A DNA stretch of 64,000 nt from Dallia pectoralis (lineage: Eukaryota; Chordata; Actinopteri; Esociformes; Umbridae): contig CM055762.1 of assembly GCA_029465975.1 (NCBI GenBank), forward strand, positions 4,542,832 to 4,606,831, in the 5' to 3' direction. The notes under the pieces were generated by a model. It searched no databases, was not told the DNA's origin, and was given only the letters and a program-made list of their open reading frames with translations. This document shows positions 12,088-24,125 of this stretch, in pieces. A program made the translations under genes and the position numbers. The number at the start of each line of letters is the position of its first letter. Positions within the stretch are counted from its first letter, which is position 1.

Positions 12088-12925
12088 ATTCCTTGAACGG
12101 AGTTCACCTGTGTACAATTAAAGTGTTTCACATGATTTCAGGATGAATACATCTGTCTCCGGGAGGTCCCACAGTTGGCTGGTACAACAATTCCTCACAA
12201 AAACGACTTCATGAAGAAAAAGCAGCATGCAAAGAAATTCTGGAATAAAGTTACTTAAAAATTCCAATCAGGGGTGGAACATATGAACATTTCCAAAGCA
12301 TTGAATATCCCCCAGAGCACAGCAAACGCCATTAGTAAGAAATGGAGAGAAAATGGCACAACTGTGAATCTGTCTAGAACAGGCCGTCCTCAAAAACTGA
12401 GTACCTGTGCGAATAGACCACCAGACCCATAGAGGCTTATGGCCACTCTAAATGAGTTACAGTTGTCCGCGGCAGAGCAGAAAGATACTATGCATGCTGC
12501 CCCGGTGTTTCCCATAAAGTGCCCTTTATGCGAGAGTGGCAAAAAGAAAACAACTCATAAACATAAAAACAAAAAAACATAAAATCTCAGCTATAGTTTG
12601 CAAAAAGGCATGTAAGAAACAGAGACCAAGTGGATGAAAATGATTTGGTCCGATGACACTAAACACAAGATTTTAGTAAGCGCTATGACTGGTGGAAGCC
12701 GAACATCGGCGATAATCCTGAGCGGTGGTGGCAGCAACATGTTATGGGGACGATTCTCTGCATCAGGACCGCAAATGCTTCTGAAAATCAAGAGCAGAAA
12801 GGTTGCAGAAAAATAGATTCATCCTAGAAGAGGACTTATTGAAATAGGCTCAAGGCTGTAATTGGCTGCCAATGGTGCTTCTAATAAAAAATGACTTAAG
12901 AGGGTGAATACAAAGTATGATACTG
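12088..12925 (+). mobile_element. Decayed Tc1-like transposon remnant
   Basis: The nucleotide sequence follows a fish Tc1 element through the region before the transposase (ACAATTAAAGTGTTTCACAT near 12115), the N-terminal helix-turn-helix portion (translating to ...MNISKALNIPQSTAN... near 12283-12330, then VNLSRTGRPQKLST near 12365-12410) and the central catalytic portion (WSDDTK near 12645-12665, GGGSNMLWGRFSASG near 12725-12770). It then jumps to the extreme 3' portion (CAAGGCTGTAATTGGCTGCC near 12851). Most of the region between the first and last catalytic residues is deleted, and frameshifts and stops interrupt the frame. It is a dead copy, and terminal inverted repeats are not clearly recognisable. 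Confidence 0.85.
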
Positions 12926-13641
12926 TGTTATATACAGGAACCATGACAAATGTCAAAACTACCGATTATTCGGCCATTTTGACAGAGCACTAGGTCATTG
13001 GGGGTTGCAGACTCCAGGTCAGTGGAGTCAAAGAATGTGGAACCAAACACTAAACAAGTGATTCATTTGTACAGTACATTCGCCAGTTAAATACTGTCAT
13101 TTCAAAACGGTCCAAACTAATGTACACAAAGTCAGTTCATGCTTGAGTCAATACTTGTAATTGTCTATATACAGAATGTAAGAGTTAAAGTGTATCTAGC
13201 AGGTAGGTCATCAGCGTGCAAAAATATACGACAGAGATGTTAGGAGGAAGAGCATTTGAGCATGCTTGAGCAAATAGAATAATTCAAACAGGTATGACAG
13301 CAGTACAGGTGAAAATGATCCCCTGGGCAACATTTAAAAAAGTGTGTGGATGAAAACAAGGCGACAGTTAACACGTACGTACGATCGGACAAAAGTTCAG
13401 ACGGGAGTAGTTTGAAGGCAATGGGTAAGATAAGGGTTTCACGTTTTAGGGGAATTTTGTAACCCCTTCAATTCATTGGTGGCAGAAAACTGGAAAGATT
13501 GGCGCCAAAAGGTGTGCATGCTTTCAAAGTGACTAAGGCAATATTAATGTAATGTAGAGCAAAAAAAAGACAATGTCGTCACGGTCCCAGAACATACAGA
13601 GGGGACTGTACGGCCCAAACCATTATCGGTATAATCATTGT
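12926..13641. other. No supported gene
   Basis: Unique-looking AT-rich sequence. Nothing recognisable was found. Confidence 0.4.
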
Positions 13642-13804
13642 CAGGTAATCATCAGCGTCATCCGCGTCATCATCAGCGTCATCCGCGTCATCATCAGCGT
13701 CATCCGCGTCATCATCAGCGTCATCCGCGTCATCATCAGCGTCATCCGCGTCATCATCAGCGTCATCCGCGTCATCATCAGCGTCATCCGCGTCATCATC
13801 ATAA
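13642..13804 (+). repeat. 21-bp minisatellite (about 7.5 copies), CpG-rich
   Basis: Units read CATCAGCGTCATCCGCGTCA plus T. Each unit contains two CGTCAT submotifs (on the minus strand ATGACGC), that is, two CRE/ATF half-site-like TGACG cores, with three CpG dinucleotides per unit. The copies are essentially identical, implying recent expansion. The Asp/Ala-rich (minus) and His/Arg-rich (plus) open frames across it are repeat artefacts. Confidence 0.92.
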
Positions 13805-16800
13805 TGCTCAGTTATCATCCTTCACAGCCTTATCATCCACAGGGTGATCCAAAATGATCATCACCACCATGGTCTCTGTCGTTATTCTAGTGATCGTCCT
13901 CGTCATCGTCCATTATAATCACATTTTTGATAAAACTCTTATCATTTTTGAGACCTGGAATGTAAAATATTCCACAACACAGAGTGGTCATCGTTTCATG
14001 TTGTTAGCCGTTGATTCGCTCATGCTACATCCACCCGGTTCGGTTGATTAATTGCCCTCAATCAATCACTTGCTGTATTGGAATAAACCAGATGGACAGC
14101 CCACTTTGACATCAGTGCACGGGGCCATATGTTTTGACTTCTGGCCAATAGCATTCTATAATATTTGAGTAGAGAAGCGGTGGACAGACTCATCCGACCA
14201 AACAACATGTTTCTCCGCCTCCGGGATTATCTACACCAAGCCTTAAGAAACTGACAACACGGAGGATTCCTGCGCACTCATTTAAAAAATAACATCACAG
14301 AAAAAAAAGCAACGCGAAAATACCAATTGTACACTTAAATTAATCGTTTTTTCACTGTATCAAACTAGCAACGTGTTCAATTTGCCACTCGGTGTTTTCC
14401 CGCTCTGCGGCTGCTGTACGGAGGTAAGAAAGCCTCAGCGGTAGTGGCGAACAGTTAATAGTAGCACTGCAATAACAATAAAATGTCATCAATCTGCGGT
14501 GCCTCCTGCTTCTGTCACACCAAGTTTGTACAGATTAATGACATTAGGCCCGAGAAGCAGGCAGCGCTCTTAAAGGCACAGCGTCCCTCGCAAACAAACA
14601 ATGCTTACTGAGGGTGAAGGGGAGGGCGGTGAGACGGGGGCCGGTGGGAGGGGTGACGGGGCCCTCGCTAGTCCCAGCGCCACAAGCAGATGGCAGCGTG
14701 GAAGAAGCGGGAGATGGGCTGCAGCCCGTCGGATGGACCTCTCCCCCGGATATCGGGGAGGGCTTGGTGGGGAAGGAAGAACAGCCGACAGATGACTGTT
14801 CAATTAAAGACGGCACTGCAGGGCTGAAGAGAGGGGGAGCGAAAAGGAGGAAGAGTCGAAAAAAACACTGAGCGACAGAAAGACAGGGGGAGAGAGAGAT
14901 GGGCAAGGCTATGGAGAAACTCGAGGATGTCGTGTGACATATTAGCGAGAGTTGTTGGCCTGTAGTTCCTGTGTTGTCCAAGCACAAAACAGGACGATCA
15001 CAGAACACGATGGATTCGTTTCGGCGTACGGTCGTTTGCCGTTTCCCCATATGTGTTTTCCGTGCTCGCTATGCATGCGCGTGGTCAAGCTGGCTGAGGC
15101 CTGCGCCGCGGAAGGCAGAGAACGGGAACTCGCAATCTCTTCTCTTTGATATTTCTTTCGGGCTGTTTATTTCTCACCTCCCCTCAGTCCCTCCATTTTG
15201 TGGGGCCACAGAAAAAAAAAACGGAAAAAACAAATTAACAAACACTTGAGCGCTAGCCTGCTGGGTTTAACGACACATCCTGTATCGCATCTCCCCCATT
15301 GCTTAGCATCAACAGGGCACGCCGCTCCAACGGCAAGACCATTAGATTTTTACGATAAGAAATTAAGGCCGTCTTATAATTGCAGCCGTGGGTTTATGCC
15401 GGGCCCAAGAGGATATCGGGGTGGAGGTGAAGAGGGAGAAGAGCGTCCCATTCTGTTCCGCCAAACCACCCGATAAGCAGACGTCCGTGAAGAGGGTACA
15501 ACGCGCTATTAAAGTGTTTCGGCGTACTGCCTGAAACCGTATCCGTCTCACAGCGAAACCCGTAAGAAAGGAGTAAACGGGAATTACCTTCAAACAACAA
15601 CGACGAGGAGAAACCGGTGGGTGACAGATTGGGTGTCGGATCAGAGGGTGGCGTAGGCCGTTTGGGCGACGTCGTAAGTGAACAGAATCCGCCCCTATAG
15701 CCCGCTATAGTTTACCATATGAAGCAAGGCGCTGTGAAGCTAACCTCCCTCCCAGCTCTGGCAACAGAAGAGGCCTATGCCCCCCCGATCCACCCGTGTC
15801 AGGCAACACAGGCGCTCTCCTCGCAAGAGATTTAATAGGGGGGGAAATGCTGGTTGCCTTGGAAACACTTCAGTCCTGATAATTATTACTGTAACTATCT
15901 CTGCACACCCCACCTATAATAGAAATGGAAGATAAATTATAATCACTGACTGGCAGCCTTCGGTCGACGCTGCTGCTCACTGCTGTCACCTGCTGGCCGC
16001 CTGAGGTACTGGAGGGTTTCGTTGTTTCTGTTCCATCTCAAGCGAAGGGTTACCAGGGGTGCGTTTCGTTCTGTTATTTTATTTCCCTGTCGATGTTGGA
16101 ACTGTAACGTAAATGTGGTTCTCTTTTTAGTCCTTTTCACTCAGAATTCCAAAACTAACAATAATAATTTAAAAACATTAATGGCAAACGTAAACATGGA
16201 CTCATTCTGAAGCTTTTTAAATATTTACGACAGCAAATTCCCCTGGTCACATCCTGAGTAATCAAAAAACAATTAAATATTCTTCCAGTTGAAAGTCGCT
16301 TTTTTGTTTGTTTATTTTAAAAATAATTCAGTGCCTTAAAAAGTAGTCTGGGGTTGTGTAATAATTGCTAAGTGAGCGCCCTACTTTTCATTCTTCCCAA
16401 GAACTGAAACACAAGTACCAACTAAGAAAAAAAGGAGCAAAAAAACATACAAACTCATAAAACTATAATTAAGTGTGCAAACTACAAGCCAAAGAAAATA
16501 ATAAAGATAATTACCAGAGTGGGTATCATCTTTGTTTGGAAACCTATTTTTGCCCATGATTGTAAAAGATTAGAGGAAGTCTCACTGAGTGTCTGAAAGA
16601 CGGACACACATTCCGCCTTTCAAAATGATTCAGTTGATGAGACTTTACATCAAACCATGCCTGGCGAACAGACGCTCAACTTGATGTTACAGCCATATTA
16701 TACGCGACCCAATGTAACAGGAAACTGCCTTAAATCAACTGAACCCAGCTGATTTCAATTCGGCTTTCTCCTCTGAAGTGGAAAAGGGGGTTTTTGATCC

Positions 16801-17664
16801 GAGGAGTGTGTATAACAAAAGTCTAAGCCACTGTGCCAGTTCTCTCAATTACTGGCACACCACAAGTGTATTAAACTAGCAATCACATGTAAACATGTTG
16901 GCCAGACCCCCTCCCCTACATATATCTCTGCCTTAACAGGCCCATGGGACTGGGTTCTGGGAGCTGTACATCATGGTAACTGCTGGTCAAAACCATCTGC
17001 TCTACAAGTCGAACCGAAGCAGATGTGGTCGGGAAGTGAAAACCTCCGCGAGCGAACAGCACGAACGAACAACGGCACTGTGCTGCACCGTGCCACTGTA
17101 ACGTCTTCGCCGTTCGCCGGGCGTCAAAATTTCCGTCTGACATCATCACCGCCACTGGAAACGTGTCAGGCTAATGATGGAACCTGATATTGTACAATTC
17201 TGTTTCCATCCATCCCAGTCCTATTGACGCACACAGCACCCCTCGGATGCTCAGAAGCTCTTGTCAAATGCATTTGTTCCCAATTTGACGACTTCCCCTT
17301 TCAACATCACGGCTATGAAAGAGAATGAGCAGAGCCTCGGAGGAGGCAGCTTTTTGACAAAGTTTACGTCATGTGAGCAGTATTGATTTAATTGAAGACA
17401 ATGCAGATCACAGTGGAGATTCTCATTAGTAGGTATCGACAAGCCACATAAAACCCGGATATTCTGCTTCCACCAGCAGTTCCACAAACACTGAGTAGTT
17501 GGCTCTCTTCTTCTCCACAACTCCGCCCGTCCTCCGTTGAACATATTTCAGAACAGCGTGACAGACAGCGGAAATTATTCATCCCAGGTTCTGAACTTGT
17601 GGCGAGCTATTTAAGAATTCACACTAACCAAGACCAGCAGAGAGACAAACAGCCTGACAAGACC

Positions 17665-17669
<5 letters not shown>
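13805..17669. other. No supported gene; gene-poor interval
   Basis: Mostly unique sequence, with a GC-rich and CpG-rich stretch around 14540-15150. No splice-flanked open frame or transposon end is recognisable. The short open frames do not resemble any protein I know. Confidence 0.4.

Positions 17670-17695
<26 letters not shown>
17670..17695. repeat. (TC)n microsatellite
   Basis: A simple TC dinucleotide tract lies just upstream of the hAT-like element. Confidence 0.95.
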
Positions 17696-17714
17696 GTATA
17701 TCACCACACAAGCA

Positions 17715-18486
17715 CGGTGGTTCTCAAACTTTCTGGGACCCCCCCTATCAGAACTCGAGGGAGATATAAATAGCATACAGAGAGTTTACTTTGACTTCGG
17801 CCATGCATGGTTGACAGAAACAATTCCTGTGACTGGATAGATCATTTGAAATGCCCAGCAATGTGTTTCAGATTTCAAGCTAACTTCCTACAATTGGACA
17901 CATTTCATAGAATGCCCTGAGGCAGACATAAATGTAATAGTTTCACTGCTTAAGTTTACAGGAATTTGTTTTTTTTAGAAAGGTATATACTTACTATAGG
18001 TTTACAAAAAAAACTAGACAGTGATCTGGGTCACTGCCTCCGGTGCAGAAAAACTGCGGCATCATGGGTGCAAATAGGACCTACTGCTCATTGAGTATGA
18101 ATCATACAGTATATAAAGGGTTAATCTTAAAAACGTCATTCTTTACATGGAACGACAATACAGGTGCCCTTAGGTTGAAGCCTCTCTTAATACTGTGGTT
18201 AGCACTCAAACCATTTTGCAGGAAATGTTGATTAATAATATTACATTCGGTTTTAGATTCGATTTACCTTGATTGTCATTCGACAGTACAGTGAAAAATG
18301 AAGTTGGCATCCGGAAGGAACTATTGACCATCCATCTAACTCATGGCCGTGGTTGAAAGCATTGCGTTGTATCCCACACTGCAAACATATTCTGTAACAG
18401 TTTCATCCATTCCCTTTTTCTAAATTATCTTCTTGCAGCATGCGGTACCCTGGAGGGGACTGCAGACCCAAGTTTGAAAACCACTG
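17715..18486. mobile_element. Probable non-autonomous hAT-like element
   Basis: The left end CGGTGGTTCTCAAACTT (17715-17731) and the right end AAGTTTGAAAACCACTG (18470-18486) form 17-bp inverted repeats with two mismatches. Inside them are motifs typical of this vertebrate repeat type: TCTGGGACCCCC after the left end, and CTTCTTGCAGCATG with ACTGCAGACCC before the right end. No transposase frame is present. An 8-bp target-site duplication could not be confirmed, because the right flank runs straight into a CA repeat. Confidence 0.65.
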
Positions 18487-18490
18487 TTTA

Positions 18491-18518
18491 AACACACACA
18501 CACACACACACACACACA
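18491..18518. repeat. (CA)n microsatellite
   Basis: A CA dinucleotide tract abuts the right end of the hAT-like element. Confidence 0.95.
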
Positions 18519-21500
18519 GTCACACTCTGAAAAGCCTTCTTTATTTTCCTCCCTCGCTGACCTTTGAAGCAGCTTAGGTTCACAAAACACTTCCATCCAG
18601 TTCTCTCTAATGGCCTCCGTGCTCAAACAATGGGCAGAATGCTCTGACGAAGATGATTGATCTCCGACAAGCGGCTCGATGCAGCGCCGCGAATCATTAG
18701 ATCAGCTCGGCTGGAGAAGAGAGCGGCGGGCGAGACGGGCGGGCAAAGGTAACATTAAAACAGAGGGAGACCTATCGGAGAAATCATACGATTGTGCTTA
18801 CAGCCGATAAGGCATTTATCTAAAGACCAAGATGTGCAGACAACCTTTGATGTCGGAACTGCTTCAGAATGACAACCCCCCAGGCCGTGCGCAGGCCGGA
18901 CCGGGAAGCACACACGCATACACACAGTCTACCTACGAGGAAATGAACGGACGAGGGCCGTTCTGCTGGAACACAAACAGCGTTTTACACATATTCTTGC
19001 GCCGACTCATATTGGGAGATAAGGGTGGATTAAACCAAGCCAGGGCTCTAAGCTCCGACACGCTAACATGCTGTTGAACACTGCGAACACTCCAGGGCGG
19101 CCGTCCCAGTCTGCTCAGAGAATGGGGACACGCAGTTGCGGGGTGGGTGGGAATACTTTACAACATGCGAAACTGAGCCTATATTTAAACGGTACACCGT
19201 ACCTATACAGCGAGACAGAGAGATGGATACAAGGAGGGGAACAGACAGAGAGAAAGCATGAGAGCCAGTCGGTGGCAGTCTGTCACAATGTTCTTCTTTG
19301 TGTCACCAGCGCCGCAGAGCCGATCACCATCTTCACTTAAGTCCATCTCTGTGCCGCTCTCGGGGCATCAAGATGTCTTCCTTTAACGCGCCAGCCCGGC
19401 GTGCCAACACGAACCGGGCGTAGGCGAAGGACACCGTGGCCCGATTGCAAAGGCCGAACGCGGCCTTGATCCGCGGTCGAAGGCCGCTGACATGGAAAAA
19501 CGGTTTTCGGAGCCGGAGAAATGTTCCGTTCCGCACGTGACCGTGTCCCGCGCGGTCTAACTGGATCTGAACGGGATATTAAAGCCAGAACGTGATGATA
19601 CGGCGGAGAAGCCAATGCGTAGGGACCGGAAAATGAACTAAAGCTGGCCTTGTCCCCACATCCGTACGGGATGACAAGAGGCCGTGGCACGTGCCGTATA
19701 ACACTCTGAATCCTGACACAGACGGACAGAGTGTATCGCCGGGCTCGGTCGCAACCCAGTCACTTCGACCAATGCGGTCGCCCGTTGCGTGCACGACTGT
19801 CATCGGGCATTTTTTCGTCCGCTCTTTTCCCCTCCTGACGAGCCCGAAGCCTCTTTAACAGCCTGTCTCTCGTTAAGCTCAAGTTAAGGCTTGACAGAGG
19901 ACAGGACAGATGAAAGTACAAAGAATGTGCGGCGTATCTTCGATGTGGAGCGAGCGGGGGGTTTCTCGGTTGACGGATGTTTGCCCTCTCCAGAGGACAG
20001 GCAGGTAAGCGGGGGGGCGTGGCGTGCGGACTAGCTCCCACGTGATGTCACTGATGATGTCGGTCCCACCAAGTCTTCCGTCTGTATATCTGATCCTGTC
20101 AGTGCTAGACTCCACTGTCTTTCAGTACAGTAGCGGCACGGCGCTTACTGACCCAAAATATCAAAGACGTAATAGACCTGCAATCCCCTTCAAAAACACA
20201 GCACGGGAACAAGGTAGACAGTTCGGAGGTCACTGAATTACGTTCTAGCTCGTTTCATCCCAGTGCTTGGATTTCACTGTCCTCTTTGATATGACACTCA
20301 GCCGTGTCGCCATGTTTAAGAATACTTGACTAGTATGTGTTAAAGGCCTGAACTTTAATCCTTACGACATCTGGGAAGGGAGGTGGGGATTCTGCAGAAC
20401 CGTTTAAGTCTCACCCTAAAAACGAAAACACCCCGAGCAGTAAATGACAAATAAATCAAATGGAAACACGACACGCAAAAGCATCTGTAGGACGAGCAAG
20501 ACGACAGGGTGGCGCAGGGGCGGGTTGAGAGCGGGTCGAAAAATAGAAAAGGGAAAGGGGGAACGGGGAGACAAAACGGGAACGACACTGACAGAGGGGA
20601 GAGACAAGCCATAAATTAGGGGCGAGCGGCAGAGTGAATAATGGGGCGAAGTGGAGGTGAAGAGAGACGTGAGGTAACAGAGGGAAGAGAAAGACACGGG
20701 GAGACACAGCACCCATTTCCCAGTGATGTGTGCGACGAGGCCGTGACATTGGGTGGGTCCCCTTTAAGACCTGAGAGAAGGGGTGTTTTTTTGGGGAGGG
20801 GGTTGAACAGCTCCTACCCTCTTCCAGCTGAGAGCCAAGGCAGCACAGATGCAAACTCCCCCCTGACCGAGCGCTTGCCAAGACGAGCTTCCGAGCCCTC
20901 GCCAGCTGGGAGCCTGCTGATGAGGCCAACACATCCATTTCCGTGGTAACTGCGTAGCCCCCCACACACACTCCAATCTAACCCCCAAACCACCCCCCCA
21001 CAAACCCACCACACACACACACACCCCACACCCATTTGCTAGTCATATTATCCCGCCGCAAGAGCTGTGCCACAACTCTGCAAAGCTACACCGCACCGCG
21101 CTAACAGGTAATGCTTTGTGAAAGCTGAGCGGACACAAATCTGGTGGCAACTTTGAACGGTTCCACATAACCTACATAACCTTACATAACCACCAGAACC
21201 CCAACATGACCGCACCTGGGGCAAACCAGTGATAAACACCAAACGCCTTTGTCAGGGGGAGGCCACAGCCACTCATATCACCTGGACTTTTCTCACACGA
21301 TACCTCAGCTAGTTCATCCTATTACCGGGAAGTAACTGAAACCTAGTGACCATGACACAAAAACGCACACGCAGAAATGGCAAAAAAATACGGACACTCG
21401 TTTGTCCAACTCATCCGCGGCGTTCGTCCCGGACTCGTCCATCCACGGTGTAATTCGCAAGAGAGAACAGACACCCGCCAAATAATGGAGCTTTGTAGTG

Positions 21501-22000
21501 GAAGAGAGACGAGACAGCGCTTATCAAGGCGAGCCGGTAAATATGGAATCCCCACAAACAGCCAAAGTCAGACAAACAGCACCTGTTTCGGGACTGCGGG
21601 CAAAGAATGGCGAGGCATGAGACGGAACCAGGAGGAATGCAGCTCCTGGAAGGCGATCAGTGAGTCGCTTGTAACCTTGGGGTCTTTGTATTGAAGAGAG
21701 GGGCACCCGGCAACTAGTACACATTTGAACACAAAGAGCCAAGGTTTCTGTGCTCGCAGGGCCCATTTTAGAAAGTGGGAGTTCAGCTATGTTAATGTCG
21801 CATGCATCTTCGAGCTTTTTGATGTCGCTTGTCTTTTGAGTACGCAACTGAAAGCCGAGAGCAGGCGTTCCGAGTTTTGAGTGCTGTGCCAAAAAACAAC
21901 AAGCAAGAAGGCAGCTGTGTGTGAGAGGGGCGAATCACACAAGGAATCCAAGATGGCCGACGAGGAGATGAAAACAGTGTATCGAAAAAGGGTAATATGT
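18519..22000. other. No supported gene; gene-poor interval
   Basis: Unique-looking sequence with several CpG-rich stretches (about 18660-18760 and 19380-19830) and a CA-rich tract at about 20960-21030. No exon with plausible splice signals was recognised. Overlapping open frames on both strands reflect GC content. Confidence 0.4.
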
Positions 22001-22005
22001 AATAC

Positions 22006-22417
22006 TGTCACGATTGGTGTGGTGGCGTTGCTACACTTCCATTTCGGTGATCCACTTCCGTGTTTTTGTGTTCACTAGCTGTGATTACTTCCTCTTTCAC
22101 GTGGTCACAGCTGTTAGTAATCTGTCACTTTATGTGGGGATAAAAGGGGTCGCTAGCAAGTCACTCCTTGCTTAGCATTGTTTGTTACTACATGTCACTG
22201 TGTTTTAGAGGTGAGTGTTTGTATATATATAGCTGTCGTTCTTAAACGTTTGTGTGTAAGTCGCTATGTGCGCATCTTTGATTTAAGTTCACAGTTTAGT
22301 GTGTTTTCGCCGTACTCGGTTTGTTTTATGTTCAGGTTGTCTTTAATAAACCTGGTTAAACGGATCTATTGGCTCTGCACATGGCTTTCACCGCACTACG
22401 CCGCTCCATCCGTGACA
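22006..22417 (+). mobile_element. Solo LTR of a retrotransposon with target-site duplication
   Basis: The 412-bp element starts TGTCACG and ends CGTGACA. It is flanked by an identical 5-bp direct repeat AATAC at 22001-22005 and 22418-22422. A TATA-like GGGATAAAAGGGG lies at about 22137-22149 and an AATAAA signal at 22345-22350, in the order expected for a plus-oriented LTR. No internal retroelement coding region is attached, so this is a solo LTR left by LTR-LTR recombination. The superfamily (Gypsy or other) cannot be told from the LTR alone. Confidence 0.88.
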
Positions 22418-22441
22418 AATACAAGTTACTTACGGTGTTTA

Positions 22442-22605
22442 CAGTGGATATTAAAAGTCTACACACCCCAGTTATATAAATGCCAGGTTTTTGTGAGGTG
22501 AAAAAATAAGATAAAGATAAATCATGTCAGAACTTTTTCCACATTCAATGTGAACTACAAGGAAACCTGGCATATTAGAAGGGGTGTGAGTTTTTATATC
22601 CACTG
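22442..22605. mobile_element. Tc1/mariner-type MITE with TA target-site duplication
   Basis: The 164-bp element begins CAGTGGATATTAAAAGTCTA and ends TTTTTATATCCACTG, forming imperfect inverted repeats of about 25 bp that extend into ACACACCCC / GGGGTGTGAG. TA dinucleotides flank it at 22440-22441 and 22606-22607. An internal inverted pair (ATGCCAGGTTT / AACCTGGCAT) extends the symmetry. There is no coding capacity. It sits only 24 bp from the end of the solo LTR. Confidence 0.88.
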
Positions 22606-22607
22606 TA

Positions 22608-23318
22608 TATGAATTAACTTAGAAGAAGGCAGCAACTTTTGTTGCTGTAAACACGACCGAAATATCCAATCCATATCTCAATTCATCTCCAATGAGGTAA
22701 ATAAACGTTGATGAATTGCAATTGGTGGCGAAGCCTCCTTCACGACCGGCGTGTTTTCCCATTTATGGAATATCTAACTTGACTTAAATCTGTCTGTTAG
22801 AGGACATTACTACAATGGTAAGTGTTAGCAGACGGTCTTCATGCATCGTCTCTAAATCTCGGTCTCTAGAACAAATCCACTAAAGCGAACGTGAGGGATA
22901 CTTAGTGCGGCAAACACACATGCAGTTTTCTGTGTAACTCTATTAGTTGCCAGGAGGGAGAGGCCTCTTAAGAGCAATCCAGACATTTCCTGAGGCTTCC
23001 CCCCTAGGGCTTCTCTCTCCCATATCAGGCAGGAATCAACAACCAAGATATCCCCATTTTCTCTCCCTCAAGCTACCCAGATACATGCCTAATGCCTGGG
23101 AATCACATTTCCGCCGTCACTTTACACCGTTCTTAAAAGCTTATTTTTTTTCTCCCCCCACCAACTTTAAGAGAAATCAAAAGATGAAGACTATGGGAAA
23201 AGACTGAAACCGTTTAGTCGAGACTCTTTACGGTGCTCCATCCTGGGAAAAGAAATGCAATATTCTGTCTCTGTTTGCCCATGTCCGTATGAGGCAAAGA
23301 GATGAGGTAGACGGCCGC
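22608..23318. other. No supported gene
   Basis: Unique-looking sequence. Nothing recognised. Confidence 0.35.
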
Positions 23319-23349
23319 TGTGTGTGTGTGCGTGTGTGTGTGTGTGTGC
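23319..23349. repeat. (GT)n microsatellite
   Basis: A GT-rich dinucleotide tract with a CG interruption. Confidence 0.9.
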
Positions 23350-23734
23350 ATGCACGTGCGTGCAGTGTGTTTTAGTCTGGCCTCCAGGGCCAGAGGAGAA
23401 AACGATGAGAGGTATCCGAGCTCCAAGGAGTTCGGGTTATGAAGGTGAGGGGGCTGAGACGTCCCTCTCTGATCAGCGTAGAACAAGCCAACACAGGGGC
23501 CAAAGGGCGCCGACTCGGCTCTCATCTGGTGTTACCGCGGGACAAAAGGATTTCTCGACTCCCTTCTACCCGGCCAATTACCGGGCCCTGGAGATCTGCT
23601 CCCTGTCGTGCATCACACACTCGGGCTTGTTTTATCTCCTCGCCCTGCGTTGCGGTCGGCGTGTGGACCGGAATGATCTGCGCGGGGGAAAGCTCCCGAT
23701 GCTACATCATCTATGCTGGTGTGGCTCAGGTGCT

Positions 23735-24125
23735 GTGTCTGTGGCAGGTGCTGCGTCTGTGGCAGGTACTGCGTCTGTGGCAGGTACTGCGTCTGTGGCA
23801 GGTAGTGCGTCTGTGGCAGGTTGTGCGTCTGTGGCAGGTACTGCAGCTGTGGCAGGTAGTGCGTCTGTGGCAGGTACTGCGTCTGCACTTCTGACTGGTA
23901 GTGCTTTCGTATGGTGTCTGCTGGTAATACTAATGTTCTGCTGGTACTGATGGCAAGTACTGATATGGTATTGCTACAATTGGTACCAATGACTGGTACA
24001 TATAAAACTAATGATGCCGATCCTGGTACTGCTATTACTACTGGTACTAAACCCTGGTAATGAAATTACAACTGGTACTAACGATAGGTTCTGCTAGTAT
24101 TACTGGTACTATAGACTGGTATTGA
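23735..24125 (+). repeat. 18-bp minisatellite with decayed flank
   Basis: The core at 23735-23888 holds about eight copies of an 18-bp unit, GTCTGTGGCAGGTACTGC, with small variants. From about 23890 to 24125 the sequence continues as irregularly spaced, diverged CTGGTACTG-like motifs, as if an older array had decayed while one edge re-expanded. The repeating open frames on both strands follow from an 18-bp period. Confidence 0.85.

Noticed and set aside
16980..17020. tRNA B-box-like GGTTCGACTTG on the minus strand
   Set aside because: There is no matching A box or cloverleaf at the expected distance.
23324..23950. 208-codon Val/Ala/Ser-Gly repeat open frame
   Set aside because: The repetitive part is the 18-bp minisatellite. 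The upstream part has no recognisable domain.
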